A stretch of 64,000 nt of DNA from assembly GCF_019665765.1 (NCBI RefSeq), contig NZ_CP081150.1, positions 1,178,001 through 1,242,000 of the forward strand, given 5' to 3'. A model generated the notes under the pieces. The model had not been told where the DNA came from. It did no database searches and worked only from the letters and a program-made list of their open reading frames with translations. Position numbers and translations under genes: made by a program. The stretch comes from Deefgea tanakiae (GTDB lineage: Bacteria; Pseudomonadota; Gammaproteobacteria; Burkholderiales; Chitinibacteraceae). Of the stretch, positions 29,346-38,186 are shown one piece after another; the first letter of the stretch is position 1; every line of letters starts with the position of its first letter.

Positions 29346-30224
29346 ATGTTTAAGTATTTAGAAGATTTTGTTGGTAATACACCGCTTGTCAAACTCAAAC
29401 GTATTCCCGGTGCAACGAGCAATACGATCCTTGTAAAACTGGAAGGCAATAATCCCGCTGGTTCGGTAAAAGATCGTCCGGCGCTATCTATGATTCGGCA
29501 TGCCCAAATGCGCGGTGATATTAAGCCAGGCGACACCCTGATTGAAGCCACGAGTGGTAATACTGGCATTGCGCTGGCAATGGCTGCCGCAATGATGGGT
29601 TACCGCATGGTTTTACTGCTGCCTAAAAATTCCAGTATTGAACGCGTACAAGCCATGAAGGCCTACGGTGCTGAAGTGATTTTGGCTGAAGGCATGGAAG
29701 CCGCGCGTGATCAAGCTGAGTTGATGGTCAAGGCGGGGCAGGGCTTGATATTAGATCAGTTTTCTAACCCCGATAATCCACTCGCGCATTACGAAAGCAC
29801 TGGTCCTGAAATCTGGCGCGACACGGCTGGTACGGTCACGCATTTTGTCTCGAGTATGGGCACTACGGGTACGATTATGGGGACGCGCCGCTACTTAAAA
29901 GAGCAAAATCCGAATATTCAAATTGTCGGTGTGCAGCCTTGTGATGGTGCGCAAATCCCCGGTATTCGTAAGTGGACGCCTGAATATGTGCCCGCCATCT
30001 GCAATTTTGATTTGATCGATCGCATGATGGAAGTGAATCAGCCTGAGGCCGAAGAGATGACGCGGCGATTGGCGCGCGAAGAAGGCATTTTTGCAGGCAT
30101 CTCATCGGGCGGCGCACTGTGTGCTGCCTTGGCTTTATCGGAAACGGTTGAGAATGCCGTCATCGTGAGTATTGTTTGTGATCGTGGCGATCGATATTTA
30201 TCGACCGGAGTGTTTCCCGCATGA
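29346..30224 (+). CDS. cysM: Cysteine synthase B (O-acetylserine sulfhydrylase)
   Basis: PLP enzyme joining O-acetylserine with sulfide or thiosulfate. The 292 residues show the PLP lysine in NNPAGSVKDRPALSMI (about 37-52), the substrate loop EATSGNTGIALAMAAAMMG (about 65-83) and the phosphate-binding SSMGTTGTIMGT (about 172-183). The CysM rather than CysK type is suggested by the RPALSMI stretch and short C-terminus. It opens a tight cluster: its stop overlaps the SemiSWEET start (ATGA). Confidence 0.93.
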   Translation: MFKYLEDFVGNTPLVKLKRIPGATSNTILVKLEGNNPAGSVKDRPALSMIRHAQMRGDIKPGDTLIEATSGNTGIALAMAAAMMGYRMVLLLPKNSSIERVQAMKAYGAEVILAEGMEAARDQAELMVKAGQGLILDQFSNPDNPLAHYESTGPEIWRDTAGTVTHFVSSMGTTGTIMGTRRYLKEQNPNIQIVGVQPCDGAQIPGIRKWTPEYVPAICNFDLIDRMMEVNQPEAEEMTRRLAREEGIFAGISSGGALCAALALSETVENAVIVSIVCDRGDRYLSTGVFPA

Positions 30225-30496
30225 ATGCCAGTCATATTGAATGGTTAGGCTTGGTTGCTGGAGCATTAACAACGACCGCTTTTGTGCCACAAGTCTGGCA
30301 TGTATGGAAACGAAAGTCGGCCAAAGACATCTCATTGGGAATGTATAGTCTATTTGTGCTGGGGGTGGCTTTGTGGCTAGGGTATGGCTTGCTGGCCAAC
30401 GCGATGCCTGTTGTTGTGGCTAATACCATAACTTTGATTTTGGCTGGTGCAGTCTTAGTCATGAAACTGATTTTTGATGCTAAGGATAAACAATGA
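30221..30496 (+). CDS. SemiSWEET-type sugar transporter
   Basis: A three-helix membrane protein of 91 residues that dimerises to form a small sugar uniporter in studied homologues. It carries the PQ-loop motif in FVPQVWHVWKRKSAKDISLGMYSLF (key PQ at about residues 21-22) and the later LWLGYGLLANAMPVVVANTITLILA segment. It overlaps cysM upstream and the PHP gene downstream by four bases each. The substrate is unknown; overlap suggests co-expression but not shared function. Confidence 0.85.
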   Translation: MNASHIEWLGLVAGALTTTAFVPQVWHVWKRKSAKDISLGMYSLFVLGVALWLGYGLLANAMPVVVANTITLILAGAVLVMKLIFDAKDKQ

Positions 30497-31365
30497 CTCC
30501 AGTTGATTTGCACTGCCATTCTAATATTTCGGATGGCTTGTTGCCGCCGGACGAAGTGGTGCGCAAAGCGCATGCCCGTGGCTGCCAATTATTGGCGCTG
30601 ACTGATCATGATGACGTACGCGGCTTGCCATTGGCGCGCAAAACAGCGGATGAACTCGGACTGCAGTTTGTTAATGGTGTTGAGATTTCGGTGAGCTGGG
30701 GCAAGCATACACTACATGTGGTTGGGCTTGGCTTTGATGATACCAATCCTGAATTGCTGGCAGGTTTAGCTAGCGTTCGTGCGGGTCGTGCTGAGCGTGC
30801 CGAGCGAATGGCAAAAGGCCTAGAAAAGCTCGGCATGACCGGCGTGCTGGAAGGCTCACAAAAGTTTGCAGATAACCCAGAAATGATTAGCCGTACTCAT
30901 TTTGCACGTTTCTTGGTTGAGTCAGGTCGCTGCAAAGACACGAAATCAGTATTCAAAAAATATCTCGTTCGCGGTAAACCTGGGTACGTTGAACACGAGT
31001 GGGCGCGTCTGCATGATGCCATTGATTGGATTCGTGGTGCTGGCGGTGTCGCGGTATTGGCGCACCCGAGTCGTTATGATTTAGGTAATGAAACCCTGCG
31101 CGTACTTTTAATTGAGTTTCAACGCATGGGCGGTGAGGCGATTGAAGTGGTTTCTGGTACGCACAGCATTGCCGATGTGGCGCGCTTTGGTCGTTTGGCT
31201 CAAGACTTTGGTTATCTTTGCTCTAGCGGTACGGATTACCATGCGACAGGCGAAGGCTCGCGAGAGCCTGGTTTGAATTCCGATTTGCCGATTGCTTGTG
31301 TGCCGGTGTGGGAGCGTTGGTTAAAAGCGCCTCTAGTGGATGTATTGCCCGCTAAGCTAAACTAA
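30493..31365 (+). CDS. rnm: PHP-domain phosphoesterase Rnm (YciV/TrpH; RNase AM)
   Basis: Metal-dependent PHP enzyme of 290 residues. E. coli YciV degrades short RNAs 5' to 3', and the Chromobacterium violaceum homologue removes the 3' phosphate from 3',5'-bisphosphonucleosides. Metal ligands are visible in DLHCHSNISDG (about residues 4-14), LTDHDDVRGLP (about 36-46), VLAHPSRYD (about 190-198) and SSGTDYHATGEGSREPG (about 246-262). It is followed by the yciO-like gene, as in E. coli (yciV-yciO), which supports the call. Confidence 0.88.
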   Translation: MTPVDLHCHSNISDGLLPPDEVVRKAHARGCQLLALTDHDDVRGLPLARKTADELGLQFVNGVEISVSWGKHTLHVVGLGFDDTNPELLAGLASVRAGRAERAERMAKGLEKLGMTGVLEGSQKFADNPEMISRTHFARFLVESGRCKDTKSVFKKYLVRGKPGYVEHEWARLHDAIDWIRGAGGVAVLAHPSRYDLGNETLRVLLIEFQRMGGEAIEVVSGTHSIADVARFGRLAQDFGYLCSSGTDYHATGEGSREPGLNSDLPIACVPVWERWLKAPLVDVLPAKLN

Positions 31366-31368
31366 AAA

Positions 31369-31384
31369 ATAGCTACAGAGCTAT
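31369..31384. repeat. Short stem-loop after rnm
   Basis: ATAGCT pairs with AGCTAT around ACAG, four bases after the rnm stop. The stretch CTACAG...CTATACC resembles the right end of the 5241 and 37107 stem-loops, so it may be a partial copy. Confidence 0.35.
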
Positions 31385-31409
31385 ACCTAGATATTACTTT
31401 TGGATAAAC

Positions 31410-32033
31410 ATGTCACAATTTTTCTCAATTCATGCTGAAAATCCGCAGGCGCGTTTAATTAAACAAGCGGCTGATATTATTCGCAAAGGCGGATTGGTGA
31501 TTTATCCCACCGACTCTTGCTATGCAATTGGCTGTTCATTGGATAATAAAAGCGGTGTTGATCGGATTCGTAAAATTCGGCAATTGGACGACAAGCATCA
31601 CTTTACGCTGGCTTGTCGTGACTTGTCGCAATTAGGTAATTACGCTCGGGTCGACAATCAAGCGTTTCGTTTATTGAAGGCCGCGACGCCGGGTAGCTAC
31701 ACCTTTATTTTGTTGGCCACCAAAGAAGTGCCGCGCCGCGTATCGCATCCAAAAAAACTCACCATTGGTTTGAGAGTGCCCGATCATCCGGTGGCGCTGG
31801 CTTTGTTGGAAGAATTAGGTGAGCCATTATTGTCGAGTTCATTACTATTGCCGAACGAAGAGTTCCCAATGACGGATGCGTGGGAAATTCGCGACCGCCT
31901 TGAGCATGAAGTCGATTTGGTGATCGAAGGCGGTTATTGCGGTACTGATCCAACCACAGTGGTTGATTTGTCTGGCGATATGCCGATACTGATTCGCGAA
32001 GGCAAAGGCTCTTTGGCCCTTTTTAGCTTTTAA
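31410..32033 (+). CDS. YciO-type protein, Sua5/TsaC superfamily
   Basis: A 207-residue YrdC-fold protein. TsaC and Sua5 make the threonylcarbamoyl-adenylate used for the t6A tRNA modification; YciO is a close relative whose own activity is weak or disputed. Visible are GGLVIYPTDSCYAIGCSLDNKSGVDRIRKIRQLD (about residues 28-61), LLKAATPGSYTFILLAT (about 89-105) and GLRVPDHPVALALLEELGEPLLSSSL (about 120-145). Automatic pipelines may call it L-threonylcarbamoyladenylate synthase. The rnm neighbour favours yciO. Confidence 0.85.
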   Translation: MSQFFSIHAENPQARLIKQAADIIRKGGLVIYPTDSCYAIGCSLDNKSGVDRIRKIRQLDDKHHFTLACRDLSQLGNYARVDNQAFRLLKAATPGSYTFILLATKEVPRRVSHPKKLTIGLRVPDHPVALALLEELGEPLLSSSLLLPNEEFPMTDAWEIRDRLEHEVDLVIEGGYCGTDPTTVVDLSGDMPILIREGKGSLALFSF

Positions 32034-32056
32034 ATTAAACGCATTGCAAAGGTTTT

Positions 32057-32701
32057 ATGGAACTCAATACGATACAAATGGTTGCGGTTTGGGCGCTGCC
32101 GGTTTTATTTGCCATTACCGCGCACGAAGCCGCGCATGCTTATGCCGCGAAAAAACTGGGCGATCCAACGGCTTTTATGTTGGGGAGAATGACATTTAAT
32201 CCGCTCAAGCATATTGATCCAGTGGGTACTATTTTGCTGCCATTGATTTGCGTGCTGCTACCGGGTGGTTTCTTATTTGGTTATGCCAAACCGGTTCCGG
32301 TTGATTTTAGTCGGCTCAAAAATCCGAAGCGCGATATGCGCTGGGTGGCGGTTGCAGGCCCGTTGGCGAATTTTGTAATGGCCTTTTTCTGGGCGCTGAT
32401 GTTTAGTTTTTCTACGTCTTCGCTCAATGGTAGTTCATTTCAATTGCCTTTGGCTTTAATGTCACAAGCAGGTATTCAAATCAATGTGGTACTGATGGTG
32501 CTTAATTTGCTGCCGATTCCTCCGCTGGATGGTGGCCGAATTGCAGTATCTCTGTTGCCGCACCAACAGGCGAATATGCTATCCAAGGTTGAGCCCTATG
32601 GTTTCTTTATCTTGATTGGCTTATTGGTGACTGGCTTATTGGGTACGATTTTGGCACCACTGATGGCCATGGTGATGCGAGTCATTCAAATCGTTTTATA
32701 G
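32057..32701 (+). CDS. Site-2 protease family (M50) membrane protein
   Basis: Intramembrane zinc metalloprotease-like protein of 214 residues, five or six helices. The zinc motif HEAAHAYAAKKLGDP (HExxH variant HEAAH, about residues 23-37) and the second-site NLLPIPPLDGGRI (about 154-166) are intact, so activity is plausible. There is no PDZ domain, as in the short YwhC/FtsH-like subgroup. It sits upstream of scpAB, a frequent arrangement in proteobacteria; its substrate is unknown. Confidence 0.88.
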   Translation: MELNTIQMVAVWALPVLFAITAHEAAHAYAAKKLGDPTAFMLGRMTFNPLKHIDPVGTILLPLICVLLPGGFLFGYAKPVPVDFSRLKNPKRDMRWVAVAGPLANFVMAFFWALMFSFSTSSLNGSSFQLPLALMSQAGIQINVVLMVLNLLPIPPLDGGRIAVSLLPHQQANMLSKVEPYGFFILIGLLVTGLLGTILAPLMAMVMRVIQIVL

Positions 32702-32711
32702 GGTGATGCCG

Positions 32712-33071
32712 ATGCGGGGGGTGATTTTTCCTGTTGTGTTGATTGTCATTGGGGCGGGTTGGTTGCTTAATGAAATCAATTATTTTCCTAGTGTGAGCTG
32801 GATTGTTATTCTGGGGCTATTGGTGGCCGGGATCGCTGTGCTGGCTCTTGAGGGGGTCAATAAGTCGACCATCGTGCTTGGCCCGATGCTGATTGCAGGT
32901 GCGGCAACTACATTTTTGCGCCAACAGTTTGGCTTGGGTTTGTCGGTTCAGTGGCCGGTACTACTGATTTTGTGTGGCTGCTTGATGCTTCTGGCCCGCT
33001 CCAAGTGGATCAAGCCTGCACCACCTAAGCCTTGGGAAAAACCGCAGCAATCGGTTACTCGGCAGGAATGA
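32712..33071 (+). CDS. Hypothetical membrane protein (LiaF/DUF5668-like)
   Basis: A protein of about 119 residues with four hydrophobic segments and a Pro/Lys-rich tail (KPAPPKPWEKPQQ). The pattern of an early VVLIVIGAGWLLNEI and a late WPVLLILCGCLMLLAR recalls the membrane part of LiaF/DUF5668 proteins. Three starts are possible (GTG 32703, ATG 32706, ATG 32712); AGGG at 32700 suits 32712 best. Its stop overlaps scpA (ATGA). Function unknown. Confidence 0.6.
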   Translation: MRGVIFPVVLIVIGAGWLLNEINYFPSVSWIVILGLLVAGIAVLALEGVNKSTIVLGPMLIAGAATTFLRQQFGLGLSVQWPVLLILCGCLMLLARSKWIKPAPPKPWEKPQQSVTRQE

Positions 33072-33901
33072 TTGCTCAGATCGACGAATTAATTCCTCAA
33101 GCGCAGGTCTTCGCCCATGTTTTTGGCGAGCCTGTGCATCAACTGCCGCACGATTTATATATTCCACCTGAAGCCTTGCGGGTGTTGCTCGATGAGTTTG
33201 AAGGGCCGCTCGATTTGCTGTTGTATTTAATACGCAAGCAAAACATAGATATCTTAGACATCCCGATGGCGCAAGTGACAACGCAATACATGGCCTATGT
33301 ACAGGCCATGGAGTCAAATCAGATCGAGCTTGCAGCCGAATACCTATTGATGGCAGCGATGTTGATTGAGATTAAATCGCGACTCTTAGTGCCCAGGCAG
33401 ACTGAAAGCCATGATTTTATCGATGGGGCAGAAGACCCTCGCACGGAGTTGATGCGTCGTTTGATTGAGTACGAGCAGATCAAGCTCGCAGCACGTGCTT
33501 TGGATGCATTGCCGCAGGCCGAGCGTGACTTTACTTGGGTAAAGGTCTTGTTTGAACATGATTCAATTATCCCGTTGCCGACGGTCTCTGGCTTGGATTT
33601 AAAAGCCGCATGGCTTGGCCTTTTGGCGCGTAATAGCAATACCCAGCACCACGTCATTGCCAATGAGCAATTGTCAGTGCGTGCGCAGATGGCGCATATT
33701 TTGCGGGTGATCGCCAACGGACGCTATTATGAATTTGATGAGCTGTTTGATGGCTTGCAAGGCGTGCCTTTGTTGGTGGTGACGTTTATCGCACTACTGG
33801 AATTGGTCAAAGAACGCGCTATTACCGTGACCCAGTACGAACCTCTGTCGCCAATCTATGTGCAATTACTGAGTATGCAGCTTGGAAGTGATCAGTTATG
33901 A
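33068..33901 (+). CDS. scpA: Segregation and condensation protein A (kleisin)
   Basis: Kleisin that bridges SMC heads in the chromosome condensin with ScpB. The ATG at 33068 overlaps the previous stop and has GGCAGGA upstream, giving 277 residues. The N-terminal DEFEGPLDLLLYLIRKQNIDILDIPMAQVTTQYMAY (about residues 42-77) is the kleisin helix region, followed by AAEYLLMAAMLIEIKSRLLVP. The C-terminal winged helix contains FDELFDGLQGVPLLVVTFIALLELVKERAI. No smc gene is in the window. Confidence 0.92.
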   Translation: MIAQIDELIPQAQVFAHVFGEPVHQLPHDLYIPPEALRVLLDEFEGPLDLLLYLIRKQNIDILDIPMAQVTTQYMAYVQAMESNQIELAAEYLLMAAMLIEIKSRLLVPRQTESHDFIDGAEDPRTELMRRLIEYEQIKLAARALDALPQAERDFTWVKVLFEHDSIIPLPTVSGLDLKAAWLGLLARNSNTQHHVIANEQLSVRAQMAHILRVIANGRYYEFDELFDGLQGVPLLVVTFIALLELVKERAITVTQYEPLSPIYVQLLSMQLGSDQL

Positions 33902-34431
33902 ATTCCGTGGAATACAACAAAATCATTGAGACACTACTCTTAGTCAGCCAAGAGCCACTGACTGTGGCGCAAATCAGAAAAGTATTCAATGACAGCCTAA
34001 GTCACACCCAAGTCTTGCAGTGTTTGCTAGAGATTGGCCAGGGTTGGCAGGGCAAAGGTGTTGAGTTGATTGAATTGGCGAGTGGTTGGCGTTTTCGCGC
34101 TAAGCCAGAGATGCAAAGCTACATCACTCAACTCAACCCTGAAAGGCCGCCGCGCTATAGTCGTGCAGTGATGGAGACTTTGGCGATTATTGCCTACAAG
34201 CAGCCGGTGACGCGCGGCGAGATTGAAGAAATCCGTGGGGTCGCGGTTTCAAGTCAAATTATTCAAGCCTTAAAAGAGCGTGGCTGGTTGGATGTGGTCG
34301 GCCACAAAGAAGTGCCAGGGCGACCTGAGTTGCTGGCGACCAATCGTGCGTTTTTGTCTGATTTGGGCTTAAAAAGCTTGGCTGAATTACCGTCATTGGC
34401 GCAGCTCACTGAATTAGTTGCTGCCAATTAA
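33898..34431 (+). CDS. scpB: Segregation and condensation protein B
   Basis: Partner of ScpA in the SMC complex, 177 residues with two winged helices. Conserved parts are IIETLLLVSQEPLTVAQIRKVF (about residues 8-29) and RAVMETLAIIAYKQPVTRGEIEEIRGVAVSSQIIQALKERGWL (about 87-129), then PGRPELLATNRAFLSDLGL. It overlaps scpA by four bases. Some betaproteobacterial ScpB proteins carry a long Pro-rich tail; this one does not. Confidence 0.92.
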   Translation: MNSVEYNKIIETLLLVSQEPLTVAQIRKVFNDSLSHTQVLQCLLEIGQGWQGKGVELIELASGWRFRAKPEMQSYITQLNPERPPRYSRAVMETLAIIAYKQPVTRGEIEEIRGVAVSSQIIQALKERGWLDVVGHKEVPGRPELLATNRAFLSDLGLKSLAELPSLAQLTELVAAN

Positions 34432-34580
34432 GCCCTTGGTGCACCTCGCTTTGGGTGGCTGAGTCTAGCTAGGGCTTGATGTTGTTGGTAGTGCGTCGTA
34501 TTTCGCTACATTCGCTAGACAGTCGTAGTAGAAAAGCCTTATTTTGATCGACGTCTTCTCTCAGTGATGCGCGCGATTTC

Positions 34581-37106
34581 ATGGCTTTGCAGAATAAAAA
34601 TCACTGGTTATTGGCGCTGACTTACGCGCTAGCCGTTGTGTTAGATCATCTCTTTATTCCGAACGGGGCGACTTTTGGCCCTTTCAATTTGCAACTCGGT
34701 GTTGCAGTGGCGGGTTTGTTGCTATTGGGTGTGCACGCCACGCCGTATCTCATTCCCGGTGCAATGTTATTTGGGCTGCTGCAGGCGCAAATGCCGTGGC
34801 TCACCTTGTTATTTGCTGTCCTCCATATTGCGCAAGCCTTGTGCATCTTTAGTTTGCTGCCATTGTTTGCGCCTGAGCGCCAAATTCGAATTGTGGATAC
34901 CAATCGTCTCATGATGGCGGCGCCCTTTGTGGGTAATGTTTTGTTTGTCAGTCTCTTTATATCGGTGCAGCAGGTTTTTGTGCCGCACCCTGATGTGACG
35001 GCGACATGGTTGACGTTATGGCTTGGTCAATCTTTGAGCGTGCTGATTGTTGTACCAGGCGTTTATGCGTTGTTGACGGATCGCAGCTTGATGCGCGCCA
35101 ATTGGCTGATCGAATTTACGCTATTGGTGTCGATTGCGGCTTCTGGCGGCATCCTGCTGATGTATGGTCGTGAAGCTTTGACGCTGGAAGCGGCTTATTT
35201 GATGTTCCCATTATTGATTTGGTCCTCTTTGCGTTTAGGGCAGTTGGGTAATTGCATTGTCTCGGTCTTTATTTTTACCTTGGTTGGCGCGCAATACGCA
35301 ATGGGTCTGAGTTCGATTCATTACATCAATAGCGTGCTCATTTTGCTGGGCATTGCTTTGCAAACCGCGATTTTTTTAACTGCATCGCATCGGGAAAATC
35401 GCCGTGCCATCAATGCAGCGCGTTTATCTGCCAAAATTTTTGACTATGCCAGTGAAGGTATTTTACTGACCGATGCCGATGCCAAAATTATCGCGACCAA
35501 TCCGGCCTTTGAAAAAATAACCGGCTTTTGCGCCAAAGATGCGATTGGAAAAACATCGCGAATCTTTGGTGAGCACCAAGGCCATTTGTCGGATTTGCAA
35601 ACGGTGCAGTTAGCCACTTTGCGTGCAACAGGGCAGTGGGAGGGAGAGGTTCAGGATCGACGTAAAAATGGTGATTTTTATCCGGCTTGGCTTTCGATGA
35701 GCGCAGTACGTGATGAGCAAGGGTATATTTCAAACTATGTGGGTGTTTTTTCTGACTACACCGCGCGCAAAGAATCTGAGCAGCGCATGCGCCATTTGGC
35801 CCAGCATGATGCCTTGACGGGCTTGTTAAATCGGAATGGGCTTCAAGAGGCGCTTAACTCGATTTTGATCCGCTCCGGCACGAAATGTCGCTCATTTGCC
35901 TTGTTGTTTATCGACTTGGATCGGTTTAAGACGATCAATGACACGCTAGGGCATGATGTTGGAGATGAGTTACTTAAGGTGGTGGCGCATCGCTTGCGCG
36001 GTCATCTCAAGCAGCATGATATTGTTGCTCGCTTGGGGGGGGATGAGTTTACTGTTTTGCTTGAGCACATCATTCATCACGAGCAAATTATTCAAGTTGT
36101 TGAACGCATCTTGAGTGCATTGGGTGAGGTGTACCAAGTTGCTGGTCATGAGCTATTTGTGACGGGCTCCATTGGTGTGAGCCTTTATCCGCATGACGGC
36201 GGTGGCGCAGCGCAGCTGATGAAAAATGCCGATATTGCAATGTATCGCGCCAAAGAACTGGGTAAAAACACTTATCAGTTTTACGCTTCTGAAATGAATG
36301 TGGCCCATCATGTTTCGCATTTGAGCTTAGAAAATGCGCTGCGTTTTGCGTTAGAGCGCAAGCAGCTGCAATTGGTGTATCAGCCGCAATATGATTTGTT
36401 AACGGGTCAATTAGCGGGCATGGAGTGCCTCATTCGTTGGTGCCATCCCGAGCTGGGCTTGATTTCGCCTGCGCAATTTATTCCGATTGCCGAAGAGAAT
36501 GGCTTGATCGTCGCGATGGGCGATTGGGTGCTTAATGAAGCTTGCCATACCGCCCAGCAATGGCGTTTGGCTGGCTTGGAAGTGCCACGCATCGCGGTGA
36601 ATTTGTCGGTGCGGCAATTTAAGCCACTCTTGCTGGTCAACCAAATCAAGTTGGCACTGAGCTCCAGCGGTTTGCCAGCGCATTTGCTGGAATTGGAGGT
36701 GACCGAGAGCGTGATTATGAAGCGCGTGAACGAGGCCGTCGAGATTTTGCGCGAGCTGAAACTACTTGGCGTTCAGTTGGCGATTGACGATTTCGGAACT
36801 GGTTATTCGTCGCTTTCTCAGCTTAAAGTATTGCCGCTCGATGTATTAAAAATTGACCGTTCTTTTATCGAAGGGATTCCCGCCAATCAAGATGACGTGG
36901 TTATTGCTGAAACAATTATGATTTTGGCACGCAAAATGGGGATGAGTGTGGTCGCCGAAGGCGTTGAAACAGCGAAGCAAATGCAGTTGTTACAAAAAAT
37001 GGGTTGTGATGTGGGGCAAGGCTACTTCTTTAGTCGACCGATACCAGCCTTGGAAATGCAAGCCTTGTTGAAACCAATTCAATCCAATAAACTTATTGCT
37101 GTCTAG
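34581..37106 (+). CDS. Membrane sensor with MASE1-like, PAS, GGDEF and EAL domains
   Basis: A putative c-di-GMP turnover protein of 841 residues. About ten hydrophobic helices (about 8-270) resemble a MASE1 sensor. A PAS domain (about 280-400) has ILLTDADAKIIATNPAFEKITGF. GGDEF (about 405-570) has intact RLGGDEFTV, but the inhibitory site reads KQHD rather than RxxD. The EAL domain (about 580-835) reads ECLIRW where EALIRW is usual, while DDFGTGYSSLSQLK, KIDRSF and VAEGVET are intact. Phosphodiesterase activity is likely, cyclase activity possible. No clear ribosome site precedes the ATG. Confidence 0.85.
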   Translation: MALQNKNHWLLALTYALAVVLDHLFIPNGATFGPFNLQLGVAVAGLLLLGVHATPYLIPGAMLFGLLQAQMPWLTLLFAVLHIAQALCIFSLLPLFAPERQIRIVDTNRLMMAAPFVGNVLFVSLFISVQQVFVPHPDVTATWLTLWLGQSLSVLIVVPGVYALLTDRSLMRANWLIEFTLLVSIAASGGILLMYGREALTLEAAYLMFPLLIWSSLRLGQLGNCIVSVFIFTLVGAQYAMGLSSIHYINSVLILLGIALQTAIFLTASHRENRRAINAARLSAKIFDYASEGILLTDADAKIIATNPAFEKITGFCAKDAIGKTSRIFGEHQGHLSDLQTVQLATLRATGQWEGEVQDRRKNGDFYPAWLSMSAVRDEQGYISNYVGVFSDYTARKESEQRMRHLAQHDALTGLLNRNGLQEALNSILIRSGTKCRSFALLFIDLDRFKTINDTLGHDVGDELLKVVAHRLRGHLKQHDIVARLGGDEFTVLLEHIIHHEQIIQVVERILSALGEVYQVAGHELFVTGSIGVSLYPHDGGGAAQLMKNADIAMYRAKELGKNTYQFYASEMNVAHHVSHLSLENALRFALERKQLQLVYQPQYDLLTGQLAGMECLIRWCHPELGLISPAQFIPIAEENGLIVAMGDWVLNEACHTAQQWRLAGLEVPRIAVNLSVRQFKPLLLVNQIKLALSSSGLPAHLLELEVTESVIMKRVNEAVEILRELKLLGVQLAIDDFGTGYSSLSQLKVLPLDVLKIDRSFIEGIPANQDDVVIAETIMILARKMGMSVVAEGVETAKQMQLLQKMGCDVGQGYFFSRPIPALEMQALLKPIQSNKLIAV

Positions 37107-37151
37107 GTATGTGACTGTAGCCTAAAAATTTTAATGGCTACAGCCATATAC
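37107..37151. repeat. Intergenic stem-loop, GTAT/GTAGCC family
   Basis: GTATGTGACTGTAGCC pairs with GGCTACAGCCATATAC with one G-U and one mismatch around an A/T-rich loop. It fills the gap between the convergent GGDEF/EAL and mltB genes. The ends match the hairpin at 5241 almost base for base. Confidence 0.65.
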
Positions 37152-37157
37152 ATTGAT

Positions 37158-38177
37158 TTATTTCTTTTTGGTCTTACTACTGGTCGGTTTGATTAAATCA
37201 TCGCCACGCTCGTACGCAGCTTGAATTTCATCGGCCAACTGCAAAACGGCGGTCGCGTATAACGTGCTCTTGTTGTAACGCGTAATGACATAAAAGTTAT
37301 TAAATCCCAAAAAATGCTGCATAAAACCAGGCTCAGTTTCTAGCGCAAATAGCACAGCGGGTTGTTTGGTGTTGATTTCTGAAATCGGCGCGACGCCTTT
37401 GGCGATGAGTTCATCCACGGTGAAGTGAATATTGAACTTGTCGGCCAATAGCTCAGCGGGATCGTTATTAACATTAACGGCAGTAAAGGTGTCGCCACCA
37501 TTAATCCAGCCGTGTTTGTTCAGATAATTGGCGACCGAGGCCAATGCGTCGCCCGGATTGTTCCAGATGTCGTGCCTGCCATCGCCATCCCAATCTTGGG
37601 CGTATTTGCGAAATGAGGAGGGCATAAATTGTGGCCAACCCATTGCGCCGGCGTAACTGCCTTTAAAGGTCGTAAAGTCTTGTTTTTCCTCACGCGCCAA
37701 CAGGAAAAACTCGGTGAGTTCTTTTTGGAAGTACTCGGCACGGCGTGGGTAGTTAAACGCAATCGTACTCAACGCATCAACAATCCGAAAAGTGCCGGTG
37801 TACGTGCCGTAATTGGTTTCTGCACCCAAAATCGCCAGCATCACTGCGGGTGAAACTTGGTATTTCTTGCTAACAGCTTCAACCAATTCAGCATTATTGC
37901 GCCAAAACTTGGCACCATTATTAATACGCGTTTTATTAACAAAATTCGCTTGGAACTCATGCCATGGTCGGCTGGTGGAAGGCTTATCTAAAATCGTAAT
38001 GATGTTGGATTTGGTTTGTGCGTTTTGTAATGCATAAGTGAGCAAGTCTTCGCTAAAACCATGAGTGGCTGCGGTTGCTCGAATGTATTCTTGTACTTCT
38101 GGGCGGCTGATGAGTTCATCATCGGCAACTGCTAGCGTAGAAAGGGTCGTCAGCAGGGCTAGTGTTAGTTTTTTCAT
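37158..38177 (-). CDS. mltB: Lytic murein transglycosylase B
   Basis: Family 3 lytic transglycosylase that trims peptidoglycan in the periplasm. The 339 residues start with a signal peptide (MKKLTLALLTTLSTLAVA) without a lipobox Cys, so it is soluble rather than lipid-anchored as in E. coli MltB. The catalytic Glu lies in AILGAETNYGTYTGTFRIVDAL (about residues 115-136), followed by GSYAGAMGWPQFMPSSFRKYAQDWDGDG (about 169-196), which is family-defining. The C-terminus is basic (TSSKTKKK). Confidence 0.92.
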   Translation of the reverse strand: MKKLTLALLTTLSTLAVADDELISRPEVQEYIRATAATHGFSEDLLTYALQNAQTKSNIITILDKPSTSRPWHEFQANFVNKTRINNGAKFWRNNAELVEAVSKKYQVSPAVMLAILGAETNYGTYTGTFRIVDALSTIAFNYPRRAEYFQKELTEFFLLAREEKQDFTTFKGSYAGAMGWPQFMPSSFRKYAQDWDGDGRHDIWNNPGDALASVANYLNKHGWINGGDTFTAVNVNNDPAELLADKFNIHFTVDELIAKGVAPISEINTKQPAVLFALETEPGFMQHFLGFNNFYVITRYNKSTLYATAVLQLADEIQAAYERGDDLIKPTSSKTKKK

Positions 38178-38186
38178 TTATGTGTA

